DNA of 36,246 bases from contig JAKQEK010000200.1 of assembly GCA_029558535.1 (NCBI GenBank), positions 1 to 36,246 on the forward strand, written 5' to 3'. Every line of letters begins with the position of its first letter. Positions within the stretch are counted from its first letter, which is position 1. This DNA comes from Bacteroidota bacterium (GTDB lineage: Bacteria > Bacteroidota > Bacteroidia > Bacteroidales > ML635J-15). Below the pieces are notes generated by a model. It was not told the DNA's origin and made no database searches. It saw only the letters and a list, made by a program, of their open reading frames with translations. A program made the translations under genes and the position numbers. This document shows positions 31,031-36,246 of this stretch, piece by piece.

Positions 31031-32257
31031 ATGGATATTAATAATAATAACACCCAAAATAATGCCGACACTTTGCTTGAATCGCTGTTGGTAGAATTTG
31101 CAAATGCGAAAGAACTTGCAAGCGATTCGGTAAAACAGGTAATTAGAGCAACTGCTTTAAACGAGAGCTTAAAAGAGTCCATGAACGAGGACGAAGATGA
31201 GGCAGTTGAAGACGAAGTGGAAGATGCCACTGAAATAGAAGATGCTCCGGATGCCGATGAAATAGATGCCGACGAAGAAGGCGAGGATTTAGCCCCAGAA
31301 GATGAAGTGGGCGATGTCGGAGGTATAGAAGACGAAGGTGAAGAGAGCGTGCCAGACGGCAGTTCTGAGCCCAGTGCTTCCTATAACCCTCTTGACGAAT
31401 TCGAACCAGACGAAAACGGCGATTATGATTTGGTAGGTGTTACTGATTTGGATAAAATTTTAGATATTGCTCAAAATGCACCAGACGGAACAAAATTTGT
31501 CATGGTCAAACGAAGTGCTTTCGATGTATCGACAAGCAACGGCGATGCATATTCCGAAGAGCCTGATGCCGTAAGCGGCTTGCCAGCAGGCGATATGGAT
31601 AGCGACACTGAAGAAGAGCCTATGAGCTCTGAAGATGGCGCTGACATGAATGTATCCGCCGATTATGATGCTGACTATAGCGACGATGACGATGAAAACA
31701 ACCCGTCGGGCGGTTTAAAGATGGGCGAATCTATGAAACGAGGCAGGCAGGGCGCAATTAACGAATCTGATTTTGCAAAAGTACTAAAAATCAAGAATGG
31801 AAAAATTGCTGTATATGAAACGAAGATACGGCAGCTTCAAAAAGCGCTTGATCAATCTATCAGAGGCAACAAAGCTTTAGGGGCTGACATGCTTAAGATG
31901 AAGGGCGCTTTAAACGAAGGAAAAGAGGTCATTCACGGCCTCAGCCTAGTCAACAAGAATTTAGTACATATTGCAAGGCTTTTCACTGAGAATGCTACGA
32001 CTAAAGATGAGAAAAAACAAATCTTAAGCGCATTCAACGATAAAGTCAAAACGCTGCGCGAAAGCGAATTGCTGTTCGAATTTTATTCAAAAAACCTCTC
32101 TACGCGCAACACCCAAGACGCGCCTAGCAAAGAGGCTCTTGTAGAAAGCGCTCAGTTCAAGCTAAAGAACCCAGTTTCTAAAGTCAACGAAAGCACTTCC
32201 TTCAAAAAGCCAAAAAACTCAAGCACCTTTGTAAGGTTTAGCGAATACGAAATTTAA
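31031..32257 (+). CDS. Prohead scaffold protein, gp22-like
   Basis: This 408-residue protein is strongly acidic from about residue 50 to 225 (for example EDEDEAVEDEVEDATEIED) and then has a helical, coiled segment (KIRQLQKALDQS, MLKMKGALNEGKEVIHGL) and a basic end. Position directly before the gp23-type capsid gene (24-base gap) and composition match the T4 order gp22-gp23, where gp22 is the internal scaffold cut out during head maturation. Sequence similarity in this family is low, so the call rests on location and composition. The gp21-type protease that would cut it is not in the window. Very acidic repeats arise by GAA/GAT expansions. Confidence 0.7.
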   Translation: MDINNNNTQNNADTLLESLLVEFANAKELASDSVKQVIRATALNESLKESMNEDEDEAVEDEVEDATEIEDAPDADEIDADEEGEDLAPEDEVGDVGGIEDEGEESVPDGSSEPSASYNPLDEFEPDENGDYDLVGVTDLDKILDIAQNAPDGTKFVMVKRSAFDVSTSNGDAYSEEPDAVSGLPAGDMDSDTEEEPMSSEDGADMNVSADYDADYSDDDDENNPSGGLKMGESMKRGRQGAINESDFAKVLKIKNGKIAVYETKIRQLQKALDQSIRGNKALGADMLKMKGALNEGKEVIHGLSLVNKNLVHIARLFTENATTKDEKKQILSAFNDKVKTLRESELLFEFYSKNLSTRNTQDAPSKEALVESAQFKLKNPVSKVNESTSFKKPKNSSTFVRFSEYEI

Positions 32258-32281
32258 AAAAAAACAAAACGAAAAACCAAT

Positions 32282-34099
32282 ATGTCTTTAATGAAGAAAA
32301 ACAAGATGGGCACTCTCCGGTTTGAACGCGAAAAGCAACTGCGAGAATCCATCGTCCGGCAATATGAGAATGTCAATGCCGAATATGACGAATCAGGCAA
32401 TATCATCGTAGAAGGAGAAAACTGGTTGGTTGGCCTTGACGGGCATAAAAAAGCCAACGTAGCCATCCTTTTCGAAAACCAAGCTAATTACTTCGTAAAC
32501 GAAGCTACGGACAGCGATTCCAGCGGTTCGTTTCAAGTAGTGGCTTTCCCGATGATACGCCGGATTTTCAGTAAGCTTCTGGCTAACGACATTGTTTCAG
32601 TCCAAGCTATGACGCAGCCTGCGGGCACGTTGTTCTACTTCTACCCGAACATTTCTGATCGTGTTGTAGGAACAGATGGCGACGGGCGCGAAACACAATC
32701 TCACACCTCTCCGTTTGCCCGCAACTTGGCAACCTGTGTTGGCGCTAACTGCCCCGACACTACTTACGAAAACTGTAAATCTTTGTACGACCGTTACTAC
32801 AACGACGATCTTTTCGATCATTCTCGCGGCAAATTTACGATCATCACTGCCACTGGAACCCCAGTCGCTCTTGGTGACGACGGCTGTTGGGAAGCATTTT
32901 CGTCTGCTCCTTTGGCTGCTGACGGGTCTGTGCGCAACGTAATGTTCGGCGTTACCGGCTTCGACGGCTCTAACCCCGGCACCAACCCCGGCCACCGGGC
33001 CCGGTTGAATGGCGGAAAAGGCCTTGAAATCGACACCGAAGAATTTTTAAGTTCGTTCGTAGTCCTTAATGCGGGCGCCCCAATCCTCGACCCTCTTGGC
33101 AATGTCGTTTATGATACTGGCGATCCAGTACATTATCGCGTACCTGCGCAGCGTTATGGCAAGCGGATTGTCGAGTACACAGACTTGTGCGATGCAAATG
33201 GCACTTTGTATGTAGAACTTGATCTTACGCACCCGCTCATGAATTGCGACGAATGCCCGACGTTCGATGGTTATATCGGCGTTGCTTCTGGTACGACCCT
33301 CACCGGGTCTACGTTCGCTTTCGCATGGCGGCGCTACGACGATTTGGAGTATGAAACCGAAATGGGCGAAGTCACTTTCGAGTTGAAAAAAGTAGATATT
33401 TCGGTATCTCCTCGCAAATTGCGCGCCCGCTGGTCGCCAGAGCTTGCTCAAGACGTAAACGCATACCAGTCCATAGACGCAGAAGCTGAACTCACCGCTC
33501 TGCTTTCCGAACAAGTCGCAATGGAAATCGACCGTGAAATCCTGCGCGATCTGAAGCGCGGCTCCGCTTGGAAAAAGCGCTGGAATTATTTGGGGTGGCG
33601 CAACACTGGCTCTCAGAAGTACACTCAAAAAGAATGGAATCAAACGCTGATTACTGCAATCAACCAAGTTTCTGCTCAAATTCACAAGTCTACTCTGAGG
33701 GGCGGTGCAAACTTCATAGTTTGCAGTTCTGAAGCTTCAGCAATATTCGATGACCTCGAAAACTACATGGTATCTTCTGCCGCTCCGGCTGACGACAAGT
33801 ACAACCTTGGCATGCGCCGGATTGGTACGGTATCTGGCAGGTACACTGTTTATGTAGACCCGTATTCTCGTCCGAATGATGTCCTTGTAGGGCATAAAGG
33901 TACTTCGATCCTCGATACTGGCTACATCTATGCTCCCTATGTTGCTGCTCAGTTAACGCCTACGCTGACTGACCCGAACAACTTCACAAATGTAAAGGGC
34001 ATCCAAACTCGATATGCGAAAGCAATGGTTAATAATCGGTATTATGGCCTTGTTTTTGTGGATCGTATCCCTACATTCGACACACGTGAACTTCGTTAA
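32282..34099 (+). CDS. Major capsid protein, T4 gp23-like
   Basis: This 605-residue protein has the features of T4 gp23: IVSVQAMTQPAGTLFYF (about 104-120; T4-type V-Q-x-M-T-x-P-x-G), ITFELKKVDISVSPRKLRA-type segment with WSPELAQDVNAYQSIDAEAE, LSEQVAMEIDREILRDL, then ANFIVCSSEASAIF, GRYTVYVDPYSRPNDVLVGHKG and YAPYVAAQLTPTLTDPNNF with IQTRYAKA. gp23 forms the capsid hexamers, usually after loss of an N-terminal peptide. Base composition and codon use differ from the rest: GC is clearly higher and codons often end in C, a sign of selection for strong expression. A strong terminator follows the gene. Confidence 0.95.
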   Translation: MSLMKKNKMGTLRFEREKQLRESIVRQYENVNAEYDESGNIIVEGENWLVGLDGHKKANVAILFENQANYFVNEATDSDSSGSFQVVAFPMIRRIFSKLLANDIVSVQAMTQPAGTLFYFYPNISDRVVGTDGDGRETQSHTSPFARNLATCVGANCPDTTYENCKSLYDRYYNDDLFDHSRGKFTIITATGTPVALGDDGCWEAFSSAPLAADGSVRNVMFGVTGFDGSNPGTNPGHRARLNGGKGLEIDTEEFLSSFVVLNAGAPILDPLGNVVYDTGDPVHYRVPAQRYGKRIVEYTDLCDANGTLYVELDLTHPLMNCDECPTFDGYIGVASGTTLTGSTFAFAWRRYDDLEYETEMGEVTFELKKVDISVSPRKLRARWSPELAQDVNAYQSIDAEAELTALLSEQVAMEIDREILRDLKRGSAWKKRWNYLGWRNTGSQKYTQKEWNQTLITAINQVSAQIHKSTLRGGANFIVCSSEASAIFDDLENYMVSSAAPADDKYNLGMRRIGTVSGRYTVYVDPYSRPNDVLVGHKGTSILDTGYIYAPYVAAQLTPTLTDPNNFTNVKGIQTRYAKAMVNNRYYGLVFVDRIPTFDTRELR

Positions 34100-34131
34100 G
34101 CCTTTGGCTTACAGCGATTTATACTGAAAAC

Positions 34132-34170
34132 AAAAAAGGTTTCGCCATTAATTTGGCGAAGCCTTTTTTT
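34132..34170 (+). terminator. Strong rho-independent terminator after the capsid gene
   Basis: AAAAAAGGTTTCGCCA at 34132-34147 pairs with TGGCGAAGCCTTTTTT at 34154-34169 (one G-T wobble), with a six-base loop and a T-run. It begins 32 bases after the capsid stop and should end the late transcript before the homing endonuclease gene. Confidence 0.92.
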
Positions 34171-34185
34171 ATTGCCATATTTTTG

Positions 34186-34193
34186 TATCTTTG
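34186..34193 (+). promoter_or_regulatory. Bacteroidetes-type -7 element TAnnTTTG
   Basis: TATCTTTG at 34186-34193 matches TAnnTTTG, right after the terminator and 15 bases before ATG 34209. No good TTTG lies at the expected upstream distance; a T-rich run is there instead. It may let host RNA polymerase express the endonuclease apart from the capsid genes. Confidence 0.4.
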
Positions 34194-34208
34194 TTGAAAA
34201 TAACTCAT

Positions 34209-36074
34209 ATGGAATCTTCATTAGAGAAATTATTAACGGATATTCAGGATAAACATGGCGATCAATATACTATTGACGTTAATACTTTTAAAGCAGTTAA
34301 AAAAGAAATTATTGCGTATTGTAAAGATCATGGCAAATATGAAACATTGGCATACAATGTTAGGCGCAGCAAAAGCGGGGCTTGCCCCAAATGTAGAAAT
34401 AAATATAGGGGTATGCCCTCTTTAAATAAAAAAATGTTTATAAAAAGACATGGCAACCCTAATTTCGATTATATTTCTCCTTATGTCACAATGTGCGACG
34501 ATATTCTTATAAGATGTAAAACCTGCAATAAAAATTTCTTAGAAACCCCCAGTAACCACACAAAAAGATATACTTGCCCTCATTGTATTGGGATATATAA
34601 TAAAATATACGGTTCAAGACTAGATTATTTTAAAGAAAAGATAGTATTGGTACATGGGGCTAAATACAAATACGATTTTAAAACTTTTAAAAGTTTCAGC
34701 ACCCCCCTAAAAATCATTTGTGATATACACGGCGAATTTCACCAAACTCCTACAAACCATTTAAGAGGGAATAATTGCCCTGAATGTGCATATATTACAA
34801 GATCGCAGGCGAATAGGATAAGCAATGAAGATTTTTTAGAAAAAGCAAATACGATTCATCATTCTTTTTTTATTTATAAAAGCGAATATGTGAACAGCGA
34901 TACCGTTTTAGAAATAGAATGCCCTAATCATGGCACGTTTTATCAAAAAGCAAGAAATCATTTAAGTGGAAGAGGGTGTAGGCAATGCTTTGAAGATCGG
35001 ATGAAGAGTATTTTAACATTATCTAATGAAGAATTTGTAAATAAAGCGAATGAAATTCATGGGGGATATATATACAACAATACTTATCAAGGAAGTAAAA
35101 TAAGAGTAGAAATCATTTGTCCTGCACATGGGCCATTTGAACAGCGGCCTAACGATCATTTAATGGGATCAGGATGCCCCCATTGTGCAAGAGGAACAAC
35201 AAAAGCTGTCCAAGAAATTTGTGAGGTATTAAAGGGGCATAATATCTTGTATATAGAAAACGATAATAAAATTTTAGAAGGCAAGGAACTTGACATATAT
35301 ATGCCCGATAAAAAAATTGCAATCGAATTTAATGGGCTTTATTTTCATAGGGAGGGGTTAGTGGATAACTTGCGATACGGCAAAGGGAAAGAGTATCATT
35401 TAGGTAAAACAAACGGGTGTTTAGAAAAGGGGGTCAGGCTAATACATATTTTTGAGGACGAATGGAAACAGAACAGGGAGTTAATCTTAAATAAAATATT
35501 GCATGCTCTAAAAGTCAATCGCAGCCCAACCATAGGGGCAAGAAAATGTACGATAAAAGAAATAAGCAATAAAGAAAGCACATTTTTTTTAAATAAAAAC
35601 CACATACAAGGCGGAGACATTGCTAAACATAGGATAGGCGCTTATCACAACGATGAGTTAGTCGGAGTTTTAACTATAGTTAAAGCCAAAGGAGAATGGA
35701 AGTTAAACCGCTTTGCAACTTCGGTTAGTTATAGGGTTATGGGGCTTGCGTCTAAAATGTTTAAGAAAGCATTGTCTCTATATGGGATTGATAGGATAAC
35801 AACTTTTTCTGACAAAAGATATGGCCATTTTCCAAACGAATCAGTATATTTAAAACTGGGGTTCAAATACGTAGGCGACACCAAGCCAGCTTATTGGTAT
35901 TATGACATGAAAACGGGAGTTAGACATAACAGGCAAAAATTTATGAAGCATAAAATACTAAAAAAATATCCGGAATACGATAATAAGAAAACGACCGAAA
36001 AAAAAATGATGGTTGGCTTAGGATATGACAGGATATGGGATTGCGGACATTATAAGTTTGTTTATGAAACATAG
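34209..36074 (+). CDS. Homing endonuclease, zinc-repeat and EDxHD/Vsr-like type
   Basis: Start ATG 34209 is preferred over the TTG at 34191, which overlaps the -7 element; the product has 621 residues. Five zinc repeats of the form C..HG.F......H.....CP.C follow each other (from residue 38 to 326), a DNA-binding array of the DUF723 type. The nuclease core follows: KELDIYM at 359-365, IEFNGLYFH at 372-380, Lys400 with a Cys at 404, and HIFEDEW at 413-419. This is the Vsr-like or EDxHD fold of phage homing endonucleases. The C-terminal 200 residues have a GNAT-like look (VGVLTIV, RVMGLASKMFKKAL, YLKLGFKYVG). It sits directly behind the capsid gene, a known type of homing location, and overlaps the gene after it by 11 bases. 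Confidence 0.88.
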   Translation: MESSLEKLLTDIQDKHGDQYTIDVNTFKAVKKEIIAYCKDHGKYETLAYNVRRSKSGACPKCRNKYRGMPSLNKKMFIKRHGNPNFDYISPYVTMCDDILIRCKTCNKNFLETPSNHTKRYTCPHCIGIYNKIYGSRLDYFKEKIVLVHGAKYKYDFKTFKSFSTPLKIICDIHGEFHQTPTNHLRGNNCPECAYITRSQANRISNEDFLEKANTIHHSFFIYKSEYVNSDTVLEIECPNHGTFYQKARNHLSGRGCRQCFEDRMKSILTLSNEEFVNKANEIHGGYIYNNTYQGSKIRVEIICPAHGPFEQRPNDHLMGSGCPHCARGTTKAVQEICEVLKGHNILYIENDNKILEGKELDIYMPDKKIAIEFNGLYFHREGLVDNLRYGKGKEYHLGKTNGCLEKGVRLIHIFEDEWKQNRELILNKILHALKVNRSPTIGARKCTIKEISNKESTFFLNKNHIQGGDIAKHRIGAYHNDELVGVLTIVKAKGEWKLNRFATSVSYRVMGLASKMFKKALSLYGIDRITTFSDKRYGHFPNESVYLKLGFKYVGDTKPAYWYYDMKTGVRHNRQKFMKHKILKKYPEYDNKKTTEKKMMVGLGYDRIWDCGHYKFVYET

Positions 36075-36246
36075 TGCATCGTCCACATCATACCTCATAA
36101 ATTTAAACCCCTCACATTTTTTATTGTATAATAAAAAAACACAAGAGCTTGAAATTGTAAATGAAAATTTTAAATTCAAAGAATTCCTTCTCATGGGGAA
36201 TGAATACGAAATTCTATATACCACATGTAGATATGGAAATACACAA
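36064..36246 (+). CDS. Start of an unknown gene, 3' end outside the window
   Basis: ATG at 36064, in another frame and overlapping the last 11 bases of the endonuclease gene, opens a frame that stays open to the window edge (61 codons): MKHSASSTSYLINLNPSHF, then LLYNKKTQELEIVNEN and FLLMGNEYEILY. The composition is protein-like. The reading of this overlap may mean that the endonuclease end provides the start of a phage gene. I do not recognise the fragment. Confidence 0.6.
   Translation, partial: MKHSASSTSYLINLNPSHFLLYNKKTQELEIVNENFKFKEFLLMGNEYEILYTTCRYGNTQ

Noticed and set aside
33047..33685. Minus-strand 212-codon frame inside the capsid gene
   Set aside because: The capsid gene is certain; its C-ending codons leave few stops on the opposite strand.
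1..36246. tRNA genes
   Set aside because: I looked through the gaps for cloverleaf-like segments with the conserved T-arm and found none that I could support.

Overview
The window is a piece of a large, AT-rich, tailed-phage genome, most likely a distant T4-like myovirus of a Bacteroidetes host. The capsid genes decide this. A 605-residue protein at 32282-34099 reads as a T4 gp23-type major capsid protein, and the acidic gene just before it is placed and composed like the gp22 scaffold. The host assignment is softer. Most genes lack a Shine-Dalgarno sequence and start behind A-rich leaders, and two sites match the Bacteroidetes -7 element TAnnTTTG. Exact TATAAATA boxes (the T4 late-promoter motif) precede several virion-type genes.

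Layout. (1) 1-3390: the end of an RNA ligase, a tandem array of cysteine-patterned leucine-rich-repeat genes with broken copies at both ends, and two small unknown genes. (2) 3395-9420: a modification and signalling block with three DNA methyltransferases (one a close YhdJ relative), a metallophosphoesterase, a PP2C-like phosphatase, a 36-residue zinc ribbon and a stand-alone S24 peptidase domain. (3) 9538-14085: a probable virion gene, then an IS607-type element (serine recombinase plus TnpB) sitting exactly in codon 4 of a second phage gene. (4) 14096-23071, minus strand: small conserved phage genes, an Nmad1/DUF1599 protein, a second zinc-finger-less TnpB-like nuclease, a small lipoprotein, a very large family B DNA polymerase and a fourth methyltransferase. 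(5) 23148-30497: virion and capsid-assembly genes, including a subtilisin-like protease and a cysteine-rich LamG-like protein. (6) 30459-36246: a GIY-YIG-like gene, scaffold, major capsid protein, a strong terminator, a homing endonuclease and the start of another gene.

How it fits together. Polymerase, RNA ligase, Nmad1 and four methyltransferases without visible partner restriction enzymes suggest replication with DNA protection. Mobile nucleases are dense: two full TnpB-type proteins, a GIY-YIG-type gene and an EDxHD-type homing endonuclease. There are also two solo IS607 right ends, 28 kb apart, that keep about 140 bp of the region that would encode the TnpB guide RNA. The points most worth following are those solo ends, the clean IS607 insertion whose removal restores a reading frame, and the recombining LRR array. 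All assignments come from reading sequence and recalled family motifs; no database search was run.
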